Positions 36,742 to 46,379 of a stretch of 64,000 bases of DNA are shown here, one piece after another. Position numbers and translations under genes: made by a program. The notes under the pieces were generated by a model that was not told the origin of the DNA, searched no databases, and saw only the letters and a list, made by a program, of their open reading frames with translations. Positions within the stretch are counted from its first letter, which is position 1. Every line of letters begins with the position of its first letter. Source of the DNA: Panacagrimonas sp041635265 (lineage in GTDB: Bacteria > Pseudomonadota > Gammaproteobacteria > Nevskiales > Nevskiaceae); NCBI GenBank assembly GCA_041635265.1, contig JBFJJV010000002.1, forward strand, positions 5,023-69,022, read 5' to 3'.

Positions 36742-37268
36742 TGGGCCGCGATTCTTGCCTCAAGAATCAAATCAGCTGCATCGCGAATCGCCCCGGCGCC
36801 ACCGCTGGATTCACTCACATAGTGAGCCGCAGCCTTTGCCTTGCGATGCGCGTCCGCGGGCGTCATCGCCAAGCCCACGCGCATCATCAGTGGTAGATCA
36901 GGTACATCGTCGCCCATCATTGCGCATTGCTCGTCGCTCAGGCCCAATTCGTCGCGAATGCGCTCATAAGCCGGGAGCTTGATCTCGGTATCCAGCACGA
37001 TGTACTTGAGACCCAGCCATTCAAGTCTCTTCTGCATGGCCTCTGAAGGGCGGCCAGAAATAACCGCAACCTCGACGCCGGCCTTCATCAGAGCCTTCAT
37101 GCCCCAACCATCCCGAACATTGACCGCTTTGAGCTCCTCGCCATCCGGGGTCAGATATAACTTGCAATCGGTCATCACGCCATCGATATCCAGAAACAGA
37201 CAAGCAATCCTGGACGCACGTCGCTGAACCTCCGCCGACCAGATTTCAGTTGTCGATGGCTCGCTCAT
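36738..37268 (-). CDS. kdsC: 3-deoxy-D-manno-octulosonate-8-phosphate phosphatase
   Basis: 176 residues, HAD superfamily without a cap: nucleophile FLDIDGVMTDC, Thr/Ser motif VAVISGRPSEA, GDDVPDLPLM metal site. It releases KDO from KDO-8-P. The start overlaps the kdsD stop (TGATG). Confidence 0.94.
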   Translation of the reverse strand: MSEPSTTEIWSAEVQRRASRIACLFLDIDGVMTDCKLYLTPDGEELKAVNVRDGWGMKALMKAGVEVAVISGRPSEAMQKRLEWLGLKYIVLDTEIKLPAYERIRDELGLSDEQCAMMGDDVPDLPLMMRVGLAMTPADAHRKAKAAAHYVSESSGGAGAIRDAADLILEARIAAQ

Positions 37269-38242
37269 CAGACCACTCCCGCACGTAGAAGATCGTGCAT
37301 ATGCACCACGCCGATGAGGCGCTGTGCCTCGTCCTTGACCAGCAGCACAGACACCTTGTGCTCCTCCATCTGCTGCACCGCCTCGGCGGCCATATGATCG
37401 GCAAGCACGGAATAACCACCTCGGGTCATGACCTTGTCAATACTGAGTTCATGCACATCCAGGCCATTGTCGAGTGTGCGTCGCAAATCACCGTCCGTAT
37501 AAATCCCGGCCACGGTCTGATCTGCGTTGAGCACTGCTGTCATGCCCAGCCCCTTGCGCGTCATCTCCAACAGAGCGGCGGTCAACGGTGTCCCAGGTGC
37601 CACGCAGGGCAACTGATCACCGCTTCGCATAACGTCACTGATACGCAGCAGAAGACGACGACCGAGCGCGCCGCCGGGGTGCGAAAGAGCGAAGTCCTCG
37701 GGCGTAAAGCCACGCGCTTCGAGCAATGACACTGCCAGTGCATCACCCATGGCCAGGCAGGCCGTGGTGCTCGCGGTCGGTGCCAAGTTCAGCGGACAGG
37801 CTTCCTTGGAGACCGACACATCCAGATGGACATCCGCCGCCTTGGCCAGCGTGGAATGGGGCTTCCCGGTCATGGCAATCACCGGCGCGGCCATACGCTT
37901 GAACAAGGGCAGTATGGTCAGCACCTCGGGTGTTTCACCAGAATTGCTGAGCGCGAGAACGACATCCTGCCGCGTCACCATACCGAGATCGCCATGACTG
38001 GCCTCACCCGGGTGCACAAAAAACGCCGGCGTGCCCGTAGACGCCAGCGTGGCTGCAATCTTGCCGGCGATGTGGCCGGACTTGCCCATCCCGGTCACAA
38101 CGACCCGGCCCTTGCAATTCAGCATCAGGGTGCAGGCTTTCTCGAAGGTCTCGTCCACGCGATCCACCAATGCGGCGATCGCATCGCGTTCGATCTCAAG
38201 GGTTTGACGGCCCAGGTGCCGGAAATCGTGAATTGTGCTCAT
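37268..38242 (-). CDS. kdsD: Arabinose-5-phosphate isomerase
   Basis: 324 residues: SIS domain (VVVTGMGKSGHIAGKIAATLASTGTPAFFVHP region, then SNSGETPE) and two CBS domains (about 205-320). It isomerises ribulose-5-P to arabinose-5-P, the first step to KDO, and opens the minus-strand KDO/Lpt operon. It is divergent from the sirtuin gene across 65 bases. Confidence 0.94.
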   Translation of the reverse strand: MSTIHDFRHLGRQTLEIERDAIAALVDRVDETFEKACTLMLNCKGRVVVTGMGKSGHIAGKIAATLASTGTPAFFVHPGEASHGDLGMVTRQDVVLALSNSGETPEVLTILPLFKRMAAPVIAMTGKPHSTLAKAADVHLDVSVSKEACPLNLAPTASTTACLAMGDALAVSLLEARGFTPEDFALSHPGGALGRRLLLRISDVMRSGDQLPCVAPGTPLTAALLEMTRKGLGMTAVLNADQTVAGIYTDGDLRRTLDNGLDVHELSIDKVMTRGGYSVLADHMAAEAVQQMEEHKVSVLLVKDEAQRLIGVVHMHDLLRAGVV

Positions 38243-38307
38243 AAGGTTAGGTATCGATTCAGGCTGGAAGTATAAGGTGCTCGCATCACAGGCTTTTGAT
38301 TTCCGAT

Positions 38308-39042
38308 ATGGAACCGGCGCTAATTCTGGAAGATTACGGGCGAGTGGTCTTTTTTACCGGAGCCGGCATGAGCGCCGAGTCCGGGGTGCCGACCTATCGG
38401 GGGCGCGGCGGTGTCTGGGCCGAGTACCGCTTTGAAGACTATGCCTGCCAGCGCGCCTTCGAGGCCAATCCTGAAGGCGTGCTCGATTTTCACGAGATGC
38501 GCCGCAAGAAGGTTCTCGACTGCCAGCCACACGCAGGTCATGCCCTGATCAGTCAGTTGCAGCATGGGCACCGGCAGCTTGCGGTGGTGACGCAGAACAT
38601 CGACGGCCTGCTGCAACGCGCCAATGTCGACGTCGCCGCCGAGCTACACGGTTCGCTGTGGCGAACCCGCTGCGAAACCCACGGCCAGTTCAATGATCGT
38701 CAGACCCCGAGCTACGCCAACAGAACTTGCCCGGAATGTGGTCAATGGCTCCGGCCCGACATCACCTGGTTTGGCGACCCGGTCGATAGCAAAGTTTTTG
38801 AGCACGTTGAAGGGCTGATCAGTACCGCGGATCTGTTCGTGGCCATTGGCACCTCAGGCGTGGTCTGGCCTGCGGCTGGCTTGGCCCAACTGGCGCGAAA
38901 ATCCGGCACCCGCATGGCGGAAATCAACCCGGAAGAAAACCAGGCCTCGTCCCTGTACGAAATCAGAATCCGCGCGCCAGCAAGCACGGGTATCGCCCGC
39001 CTTTTCGGACTGAACGGCGAGCCCATCAGCCCCGAGACCTAA
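38308..39042 (+). CDS. cobB: Sirtuin NAD-dependent protein deacylase (CobB-like)
   Basis: 244 residues. NAD-binding VVFFTGAGMSAESGVPTYRG, TQNIDGL, catalytic His114 in AELHGSLW, a Cys/His-rich zinc lobe (RCETHG then CPECG) and AIGTSGVVWPAAGL. In CobB and SIRT5 the desuccinylase signature is YxxR; the aligned segment here is FHEMRR, so Arg65 is kept but the Tyr is His62. ATG 38308 starts the family core. Confidence 0.9.
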   Translation: MEPALILEDYGRVVFFTGAGMSAESGVPTYRGRGGVWAEYRFEDYACQRAFEANPEGVLDFHEMRRKKVLDCQPHAGHALISQLQHGHRQLAVVTQNIDGLLQRANVDVAAELHGSLWRTRCETHGQFNDRQTPSYANRTCPECGQWLRPDITWFGDPVDSKVFEHVEGLISTADLFVAIGTSGVVWPAAGLAQLARKSGTRMAEINPEENQASSLYEIRIRAPASTGIARLFGLNGEPISPET

Positions 39043-39167
39043 AACCCGCCATCACGCTTGAGGCAGGCTTGCCATGAGGATTACGGCGTCGGACAAGGCG
39101 GCGGCACATGGGTAGTACTTGCCTCGCAGTGCCTGATTCGGCGCGCGAAAGCGCCCTGGCGAGGAAA

Positions 39168-40625
39168 TCAGATACGCTGATAGACATCCAGTGCGCGCCT
39201 TCGCGAGGCTGGGAGATCGACGATCGGTTCGGGATAATCGCGCCCGATCAGGAGGCCGGACGGACCCAGCGCCTCCTTTTTCATCTCCCACGGTGCATGC
39301 ACAGCCCGGTCCGGAAATGAGCCAAGCTCCGGAACCCAGCGGCGAATATAGGATCCGTCGACATCAAATCTGCGCGACTGCAGCACCGGATTAAAAACCC
39401 TGAAATACGGCGCTGCATCAGCACCGCTGCCCGCGCTCCACTGCCAGCCCATCGAATTATTAGCCAGATCCGCGTCCACCAGATTTTCCCAGAACCAGCG
39501 GGCACCCTCCTGCCAGGGAATCAGTAGGTTCTTGCACAGGAAACTGGCCGCGATCATGCGTACTCGGTTGTGCATCCATCCGCTCTGCCTGAGCTGGCGC
39601 ATGCCGGCATCCACGATCGGAATCCCGGTCAGCCCCCTTTGCCAGGCCTTCAGGTCAGCCGCGTAGTCATCCGGCTTTCGCCATTCGAAGTCATTGAACC
39701 TGGAGATCAGCGGCTTTCTGTCCGTCTCAGGAAAGTGAAACAACAAGTGATGGGAAAATTCACGCCACCCGAGCTGGCGCAGAAAATGTTCGGTGTTGGC
39801 GACCAGACCCGGGACCGGCTCACCGGCCGCATGAGATTCCGCCACCCAGAGCAGCTGCAGCGGCGAACATTCCCCAAAATGCAGGGCCGCAGACAATCGC
39901 GAAGTGCTCTGTTGAGCGGGAATATCACGACCTGCGGAATATTCCAGCATGCGCTCGTCGACAAAAGTCTCCAATAAGGCACGTGCACCCGCTTCGCCGG
40001 GGCACCAGTGGCCGGCAAGACCCTGCTCGCGGGACACACTGGTGGATAATCCCAAATGCTTCAAGGCGAGCGATTTCGGCATTTTTGATGGCGCTGGAAT
40101 TCGATCCGGCACCGGCTGCGGAGCGCGACCGCTCTGCAACTGCGCCCTCAGTTCGCCATTGACCTTGCGCCAGAACGGAGTAAAGACGCGATAAGGCCTG
40201 CCCGACCCGTTCCTGATCTGCCAGGGCTCGAGCAACAAGGCGCCGTTATGGCTTTGGACATGGACCTCACCTTCCTCAAGCGCAGCCTTGATGCGTTCGT
40301 CCCGCTCAATCAGCGCAGGCTCATATAAGCGATTCCAGTAAACCGCGCTCGCCCCGGTGCTCGAAAGCAGCGCTTTCAAGACCGCCAAACTGTCGCCCTC
40401 AGCAAGACTAAGTTGCCCCCCCAGGGCTCGAAGCGACTGATCGAGCGCGCCAAGTGAACCTTGCAGCCACCAGCGGCTTGCGCTGCCCGGCGACCACGGC
40501 GCTTCTGATTCGGGGTCATGAATATAGAGTGTGACAACCTTTTCACACTGATCCAGTGCCGCGCCGAGTGCCGGATTATCTGCCAATCGCAGATCGCGCC
40601 TGAACCACACAATCCCGGTATTCAT
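39168..40625 (-). CDS. phrB: Deoxyribodipyrimidine photolyase
   Basis: 485 residues, class I CPD photolyase/cryptochrome type. It begins MNTGIVWFRRDLRLADNPAL, and the antenna-binding domain leads to the FAD domain with TSRLSAALHFGECSPLQL, REFSHHLLFHFP, GIPIVDAGMRQLRQSGWMHNRVRMIAASFL and WQWSAGSGADAAPYFRVFNP. It splits UV pyrimidine dimers with blue light. ATG 40625 is certain from family alignment; the frame continues upstream only by chance. Confidence 0.93.
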   Translation of the reverse strand: MNTGIVWFRRDLRLADNPALGAALDQCEKVVTLYIHDPESEAPWSPGSASRWWLQGSLGALDQSLRALGGQLSLAEGDSLAVLKALLSSTGASAVYWNRLYEPALIERDERIKAALEEGEVHVQSHNGALLLEPWQIRNGSGRPYRVFTPFWRKVNGELRAQLQSGRAPQPVPDRIPAPSKMPKSLALKHLGLSTSVSREQGLAGHWCPGEAGARALLETFVDERMLEYSAGRDIPAQQSTSRLSAALHFGECSPLQLLWVAESHAAGEPVPGLVANTEHFLRQLGWREFSHHLLFHFPETDRKPLISRFNDFEWRKPDDYAADLKAWQRGLTGIPIVDAGMRQLRQSGWMHNRVRMIAASFLCKNLLIPWQEGARWFWENLVDADLANNSMGWQWSAGSGADAAPYFRVFNPVLQSRRFDVDGSYIRRWVPELGSFPDRAVHAPWEMKKEALGPSGLLIGRDYPEPIVDLPASRRRALDVYQRI

Positions 40626-40668
40626 GGCCCATCCTAACTCGGTCGAATGTCGGCTCGCGACAAGTCCG

Positions 40669-40674
40669 TATAAT
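40669..40674 (+). promoter_or_regulatory. Consensus -10 box of the ABC exporter operon
   Basis: A perfect TATAAT lies 9 bases before the ATG at 40684. With the usual distance to the start of transcription, the mRNA would begin within about 0-3 bases of the start codon, and there is no Shine-Dalgarno in the CCGCCGCCC run. No good -35 is seen. Confidence 0.5.
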
Positions 40675-40683
40675 CCGCCGCCC

Positions 40684-41598
40684 ATGAATACGCCCTCGCC
40701 AAGCGCCCTGCGCATTGACAGCGTCAGCAAATCCTTTGGATCGCTTGCGGCGCTCAAGAAAGTAAATATCGACATCAAACAGGGCGAGTTTTTTGGCTTG
40801 CTCGGACCCAACGGTGCTGGCAAATCAACGCTCATCTCCATCGTTGCAGGATTGACGCGAATGGACAGCGGCGCGGTTTCAGTCATGGGGCACGACTCGG
40901 TGCGCGACTTCAGAAGTGCGCGCAGGAAGCTCGGCGTGGTACCCCAGGAACTGGTCTTCGACCCCTTCTTCAAGGTGCACGAAGTGCTGCGCATACAGGC
41001 GGGCTATTACGGCTGTGGCGCCGAAGCATTGCCCTGGATTGAGGAAATGCTCGAACGCCTTGAACTCAGGGACAAACGCAATACCACGATGCGCTCACTC
41101 TCGGGCGGCATGAAGCGACGGGTGCTCATTGCGCAAGCGCTCGTGCACAAACCGCCGGTTGTGATCCTGGATGAACCGACGGCCGGCGTAGACGTGGAAC
41201 TCAGACGAACGCTGTGGGCGTTCATGCGGGACCTGCATGCCAATGGCACGACGGTCGTCCTGACCACGCACTATCTGGAAGAAGCGCAGGAAATGTGTGA
41301 ACGAATTGCCATTCTTGACCACGGCGAAATTCAGGCGCTGGAATCGACGCCTGCCTTGTTGGCAAGACAGCCCTTCCGCTTCCTGAAAGTTCGACTGCCT
41401 GAAAATTCGGCATTGCCAGATCACCTGCAATCGCTGGTCTCGTCGGAAGAAAATCATTTTATTGAGCTCAAGCTCAACACCAGCACCCACCCCGTGGGAA
41501 AGGTGCTGGACATGCTGCGCAGTGCCGGCATCGCGGTGGAAGATGTTCACACCCGCGATCCGGATCTTGAAGACATTTTCGTGGAGCTGACCCAGTGA
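40684..41598 (+). CDS. ABC-2 type transporter ATP-binding protein (YadG-like)
   Basis: 304 residues. Walker A LLGPNGAGKST, signature LSGGMKRRVLIAQALV, Walker B VILDEPTAGVDVELR, H-loop LTTHYLEEA, and an about 80-residue C-terminal extension usual in ABC-2 exporter ATPases. It is coupled to its permease by overlap. The substrate is unknown. In betaproteobacteria similar pairs sit between mla genes and bolA-murA, so a role in envelope lipid or polymer export is a guess. Confidence 0.9.
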   Translation: MNTPSPSALRIDSVSKSFGSLAALKKVNIDIKQGEFFGLLGPNGAGKSTLISIVAGLTRMDSGAVSVMGHDSVRDFRSARRKLGVVPQELVFDPFFKVHEVLRIQAGYYGCGAEALPWIEEMLERLELRDKRNTTMRSLSGGMKRRVLIAQALVHKPPVVILDEPTAGVDVELRRTLWAFMRDLHANGTTVVLTTHYLEEAQEMCERIAILDHGEIQALESTPALLARQPFRFLKVRLPENSALPDHLQSLVSSEENHFIELKLNTSTHPVGKVLDMLRSAGIAVEDVHTRDPDLEDIFVELTQ

Positions 41599-42362
41599 AT
41601 CCGGATCAGATCGGCTTCTATACGCTGCTCAAAAAAGAAATTCTGCGTTTCACTTCGGTGATGGCGCAAACCGTTGGGGCGCCGGTCATCACGGCAATCT
41701 TGTACCTGTTGGTCTTTGCCCAGGCCATGCAGGGCCGGGCATCGGCTTATGAGGGCATTACATATACCCAGTTCCTGCTTCCCGGGCTGGTGATGATGAC
41801 GGTCATCCAGAACGCATTTGCCAATACCAGTTCTTCGCTTATCCAGTCCAAGCTCATGGGCAACCTGGTCTTTCTGCTGATGTCGCCGCTGGGCCCTCTG
41901 CAATGGTTCTGCGCCTATGTATTGGCCGCGCTGCTGCGGGTGACGATCGTGGGCATCGCCATGCTTGCCGCGACCATGCCTTTTGTTGATTTGCCGGTGG
42001 AAGCGCCGCTGATGCTGGTCGCCCAGTTTTTGCTGGCCGGCGGCACGCTGGCTGTCTTGGGCCTGATCACCGGCATCGTGGCCCAACGCTTTGATCACAT
42101 CGCCTCGGTGACCAACTTCGTGATTGCCCCCGCATCCTTCCTTTCGGGTGTCTTCTACTCGGTGCACTCCTTGCCGCCGCTCTGGTATACGGTGTCGCAT
42201 CTGAACCCCTTCTTCTACATGATCGACGGCTTCCGCTACGGTTTTTTTGGCTACTCGGACGTCGCGCCCTGGATCAGTCTGAGCTGGTCTGCCGGGTTTT
42301 TTGTTCTCTGTACAACAATCTGCATGATCATGCTCAGCACCGGCTACAAGTTGAGGAACTGA
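41595..42362 (+). CDS. ABC-2 type transporter permease (YadH-like)
   Basis: 255 residues with six TM segments: LLKKEILRFTSVMAQTVGAPVITAILYL, FLLPGLVMMTVIQNAFANTSSSLIQSK, and the conserved NFVIAPASFLSGVFYSVHSLPPLW before the last helices. GTG 41595 overlaps the ATPase stop. It forms the exporter with the preceding gene. Confidence 0.9.
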   Translation: MNPDQIGFYTLLKKEILRFTSVMAQTVGAPVITAILYLLVFAQAMQGRASAYEGITYTQFLLPGLVMMTVIQNAFANTSSSLIQSKLMGNLVFLLMSPLGPLQWFCAYVLAALLRVTIVGIAMLAATMPFVDLPVEAPLMLVAQFLLAGGTLAVLGLITGIVAQRFDHIASVTNFVIAPASFLSGVFYSVHSLPPLWYTVSHLNPFFYMIDGFRYGFFGYSDVAPWISLSWSAGFFVLCTTICMIMLSTGYKLRN

Positions 42363-42424
42363 CTGGGACAGCCCCGGCCCGTTACAATCAACCGCCCCAT
42401 TCGGCCAAGCGCAAAAAGTAAATC

Positions 42425-42646
42425 ATGACGAAGGAAGAAATCAGAGAGCTGATCCTGGCCGGCCTGCCCGGCGCGGAAGTCACCGTGCGCGGCGACGACG
42501 GCCAACACTTTGAGGCTGAAGTCATCTGCCCGGAATTCAGCGGCAAATTGCCCCTAGCCCAACACCGAATGGTCTATGCCACTCTGGGCGAAAAGATGGG
42601 TCGAGAAATTCATGCCCTTCAGCTCAAAACAAGAGCGGCCACATAA
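42425..42646 (+). CDS. ibaG: BolA family protein IbaG
   Basis: 73 residues. BolA fold with VTVRGDDGQHFEAEVICPEFSGKLPLAQHRMVYATLGEKMGREIHAL; the His-containing loop serves monothiol glutaredoxin/Fe-S partner binding. Position directly before murA is the signature of IbaG (YrbA). It is preceded by a TTACAATC -10-like element and by an ABC-2 exporter rather than mla genes. Confidence 0.9.
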   Translation: MTKEEIRELILAGLPGAEVTVRGDDGQHFEAEVICPEFSGKLPLAQHRMVYATLGEKMGREIHALQLKTRAAT

Positions 42647-42758
42647 TTGCCTGCGGCCTGCACTCAAAACGAGTGTGGCGACCGCCATCTGATTCCTGCA
42701 GGAAAATCACTCCCCTTGCAGACACCCCCCGGCTTCGTCGCACTGGATTAGCTGACTC

Positions 42759-44027
42759 ATGGACAAATTCATCATCGAGGGCAACGGGCCGCTGCAAGGC
42801 GACGTCGCTGCCAGTGGGGCAAAAAATGCCGCCCTGCCGATTCTCTGTGCCGCGCTCCTGTCGGATGAACCGCTGCACATCAGCAATGTACCCAAACTCT
42901 GGGATATCGGCACCACCCGCAAACTGCTAACCCAGATGGGCGTGGGCGTCGAGCATCCATCGGATCACGAATGGGTCATCAACGCCCGAACCATCTCCAC
43001 CTGCATCGCACCCTATGAACTGGTGCGCACCATGCGGGCGTCGATTCTGGTGCTTGGCCCACTGCTGGCCAAACGCGGCGAGGCCCATGTTTCGCTGCCG
43101 GGCGGCTGTGCGATCGGCGCGCGACCGGTCAATCTGCACCTGATGGGCCTGGAGGCCATGGGCGCGGAGATCAAGCTCGAAGGTGGTTTTATCCATGCCA
43201 AGGCCAGTACGCTCAAAGGGGCGAGGATTGTCTTTGACACTGTCACCGTCACCGGTACTGAAAATCTGATGATGGCTGCCACCCTGGCCGAAGGCGAGAC
43301 CATTCTGGAGAATGCGGCTCGAGAACCGGAAATCGTTGACCTCGCGCGCTGCCTTCGCGCCATGGGGGCGCAGATCAGCGGCGATGGCACTACGACGATC
43401 CGCATTCAGGGGGTCAAAGCGCTCAAATCTGCACAACATACGGTCGTTGCCGACCGCATCGAGACCGGCACTTTTCTGGTTGCCGGGGTTGCCACGCGCG
43501 GCAAGGTCCGCGTCAGCAAGACGGATCCGGCCATGCTCGATGCCCTGCTGGTCAAGCTGCAGCAGGCGGGAGCAAAAATTGCGACCGGCAATGATTTTGT
43601 CGAAGCGGACATGCACGGCAAGCGACCGCGTGCGGTCAATGTGCACACCATGCCGCACCCGGGTTTCCCGACCGATATGCAGGCCCAGTTCATGGCCATG
43701 AATTGTCTTGCTGAAGGGACCAGCACCATTCGCGAAACGATTTTTGAAAATCGCTTCATGCACGCGCAGGAACTGCTGCGACTCGGCGCGGAGATTCAGA
43801 TCGAGGGCAATACTGCCATTGTGACCGGCAAGGAGCGATTGACCAGCGCCCCGATCATGGCAACCGATCTGCGCGCCTCAGCCAGCCTGGTGATTGCTGC
43901 GCTCTGCGCCGATGGCGAAACCTTGATCGACCGCATTTATCACATGGATCGCGGTTACGAGAATATCGAAGGCAAATTTGCCAGCCTCGGTGCAAGAATT
44001 AAACGCGTTTCGCGCCTGCTGGACTAA
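42759..44027 (+). CDS. murA: UDP-N-acetylglucosamine 1-carboxyvinyltransferase
   Basis: 422 residues. First committed step of peptidoglycan synthesis: transfers enolpyruvate from PEP. N-terminal GNGPLQGDVAASGAKNAALP with the catalytic Lys22, and the loop SLPGGCAIGARPV with Cys117, the fosfomycin-reactive residue. Cys is present, so natural fosfomycin resistance by C-to-D exchange is not expected. Confidence 0.95.
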   Translation: MDKFIIEGNGPLQGDVAASGAKNAALPILCAALLSDEPLHISNVPKLWDIGTTRKLLTQMGVGVEHPSDHEWVINARTISTCIAPYELVRTMRASILVLGPLLAKRGEAHVSLPGGCAIGARPVNLHLMGLEAMGAEIKLEGGFIHAKASTLKGARIVFDTVTVTGTENLMMAATLAEGETILENAAREPEIVDLARCLRAMGAQISGDGTTTIRIQGVKALKSAQHTVVADRIETGTFLVAGVATRGKVRVSKTDPAMLDALLVKLQQAGAKIATGNDFVEADMHGKRPRAVNVHTMPHPGFPTDMQAQFMAMNCLAEGTSTIRETIFENRFMHAQELLRLGAEIQIEGNTAIVTGKERLTSAPIMATDLRASASLVIAALCADGETLIDRIYHMDRGYENIEGKFASLGARIKRVSRLLD

Positions 44028-44116
44028 AGCAGAGTTCGCGCGAAGGCCTTCGGCATTGCTCTCCCCGAGCCCGCGGTTTACCTTGAAACCTCGACCCGCC
44101 TCCATGCCGACACTCG

Positions 44117-46201
44117 ATGCAATCCGCAAAGCACTTTCTGCTCGCTGCTGCCCTGTCAATCCCTGTATCAGTGTCTGCGTTTGAAATTACAGACCCCTAT
44201 CTCTGGCTTGAAGAGATCGACAGTGAGCGTTCGCTGAATTGGGTCAATGATCAGAACAAGAATTCGAAGGCCGAGCTGGAATCCTCCCCTGATTTCGCGC
44301 CGACTTATCAGCGACTATTGTCGATCTACGACTCGGATCAGCGCATTCCCCAAGTCAGCCTGAAGGGCGACTGGCTCTACAACTTCTGGAAAGACCGCGA
44401 ACATCCCCGCGGCGTGTGGCGACGGACCTCGCTCAGCGAATACGCCAAAGATCTGCCAGCCTGGGAAACCGTGCTCGACCTGGACGCACTGGCCGCGGCC
44501 GAAAACGAAAACTGGGTATGGAAAGGTGAGACCTGCCTCTATCCGAGGTATGAGCGCTGCCTGATCAAACTTTCGCGCGGAGGTGCGGATGCCCATGTTG
44601 TCCGGGAATTTGATACCCGAACGATGCGCTTTGTTGAAAAGGACGCTTTCCGTCTGGTCGAAGCCAAGCACGACATCGTTTGGCGCAACATCAACAGCGT
44701 CCTGGTCGCCACCGATGTGGGGCCGGAAAGCCTGACCCATTCTGGCTATCCACGCATCGTCAAGCAGTGGCAGCGCGGAACTCCGGTCTCTTCCGCACAG
44801 ACGGTCTACCAGGGCGAACAGTCGGATGTCGCAGTCGACATGGCGGTTTACAACACGCCGGGAAAACAACGAGAAATCATTCGCAGAGCCATCTCCTTTT
44901 TTGACTACCGCTACTTTGTTCGGGTCGGTGATTATCTCGAGCATCTCAAGGTGCCCGGTGATGCTGATCTGGACTTGTTTCAGGACCAAATGATCCTGAA
45001 TCTGCGCAAGGACTGGCTGATCACTGGACACAGCTATCCTGCGGGCAGCCTGATCGCGATTTCGCTGCTGCGCTTTATCGAAGGTGATCGCAAGTTCGAA
45101 ATATTATTCAGTCCAAGCCAGGGCATTTCCCTGGAGTCCGTTCGCGCAACGCGTAGCGGTCTGCTGCTGAATCTTCTAGATCAGGTTCGTGGCCGGGTGA
45201 TTTCAATGAACCGCTCTGAATCCAGCTGGCGACGCCTGAACGTCGCCGTACCCGAGTTTGGCGAGGCCAATGCCTTCCCGCTCAATACCGAACAGTCCGA
45301 TGCCTACCTGCTCACGGTTGAGAATTATCTCAGTCCCACGCGCTTGCTGCTGGGCAGGACCGGTGAATCGAAACAGCGGGACATCAAGCTGCTGCCACAC
45401 TTCTTCGAGACTGAAGGTCTGGAAATCGTGCAGCGTCATGCAAGGTCAAAGGACGGTACGCGCGTCCCTTATTTTCAGGTCAGCAAAAAGAATCAGGCCA
45501 CCGACGGCAAAAATCCCACCCTGCTCTACGCCTATGGTGGATTCGAAATATCACTCACGCCCGGCTATAACCCCGCAGTGGGTGCCGCCTGGCTAGAGCG
45601 TGGTGGCACTTTTGTCGTTGCCAATATTCGAGGTGGCGGTGAATTCGGGCCGCCCTGGCACTTGGCCGCAATCAAGGAAAATCGTCAGCGGGCCTACGAT
45701 GACTTTTCTGCCGTGGCCCAGGATCTGACTCGGCGCGGCGTCACCTCGCCCAGACATCTCGGCATTCAGGGCGGCAGCAACGGTGGCCTGCTGGTCGGCG
45801 TACAACTGACCCAGCGCCCCGATCTCTTTGGCGCAGTGGTCTGCCAGGTGCCCCTGCTGGACATGCGCCGATACCATCGGCTGTTGGCTGGCGCCAGCTG
45901 GATGAGCGAATACGGCAATCCCGATGATCCCGACCAATGGGCCTACATCGCGAAATACTCGCCCTATCAAAATGTTCGCAGAGACCTGAAATATCCGCCG
46001 ACCTTGATTACTACTTCAACACGCGATGACCGCGTGCACCCGGGGCATGCCCGCAAAATGAGCGCGCGCCTGATGGCGTTCGGCCAGCCGGTTTTGTACT
46101 ACGAGAACATCGAAGGGGGACACGGCGGTGCGGCCAATAACAAGCAACGCGCTTACCAAAGCGCCCTTGCCTACAGTTTTTTGTGGCGCCACCTGCGATA
46201 G
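44117..46201 (+). CDS. Prolyl oligopeptidase family (S9) serine peptidase
   Basis: 694 residues. A signal peptide (HFLLAAALSIPVSVSAFE) directs it to the periplasm or outside. The N-terminal part starts DPYLWLEEIDSERSLNWV, then a beta-propeller, then the hydrolase domain with VVANIRGGGEFGPPWH, nucleophile Ser554 in GGSNGGLLVG, Asp in STRDDRVHPGHARKM and His in IEGGHGGAAN. It probably degrades peptides, perhaps proline-containing. It lies between murA and hisG, which are often direct neighbours, so it looks inserted. Confidence 0.9.
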   Translation: MQSAKHFLLAAALSIPVSVSAFEITDPYLWLEEIDSERSLNWVNDQNKNSKAELESSPDFAPTYQRLLSIYDSDQRIPQVSLKGDWLYNFWKDREHPRGVWRRTSLSEYAKDLPAWETVLDLDALAAAENENWVWKGETCLYPRYERCLIKLSRGGADAHVVREFDTRTMRFVEKDAFRLVEAKHDIVWRNINSVLVATDVGPESLTHSGYPRIVKQWQRGTPVSSAQTVYQGEQSDVAVDMAVYNTPGKQREIIRRAISFFDYRYFVRVGDYLEHLKVPGDADLDLFQDQMILNLRKDWLITGHSYPAGSLIAISLLRFIEGDRKFEILFSPSQGISLESVRATRSGLLLNLLDQVRGRVISMNRSESSWRRLNVAVPEFGEANAFPLNTEQSDAYLLTVENYLSPTRLLLGRTGESKQRDIKLLPHFFETEGLEIVQRHARSKDGTRVPYFQVSKKNQATDGKNPTLLYAYGGFEISLTPGYNPAVGAAWLERGGTFVVANIRGGGEFGPPWHLAAIKENRQRAYDDFSAVAQDLTRRGVTSPRHLGIQGGSNGGLLVGVQLTQRPDLFGAVVCQVPLLDMRRYHRLLAGASWMSEYGNPDDPDQWAYIAKYSPYQNVRRDLKYPPTLITTSTRDDRVHPGHARKMSARLMAFGQPVLYYENIEGGHGGAANNKQRAYQSALAYSFLWRHLR

Positions 46202-46379
46202 CCCCCCCAGTGGCCAGCTCGCCGGAGCAGCGAACCTCGCGACAGGGCACGCATATAAGCTCCGGCAAAGCTGTTTTGCACTCGTCCCCGGCCTTACTTC
46301 TGTCGGCAAGAAGTCGCTTTCGATTCCCCCAAAATTAAGGTCGGCATGGCCAAAGCGTGTCCCCAGGCGGCTCAGCCGT

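Noticed and set aside
40626..40994. N-terminal extension of about 123 residues to the photolyase
   Set aside because: It is antisense to the ABC ATPase gene and has no family similarity; the photolyase core begins at ATG 40625.
42927..43763. Minus-strand frame opposite murA
   Set aside because: Antisense to the conserved murA coding sequence; no motif or ribosome-binding site.
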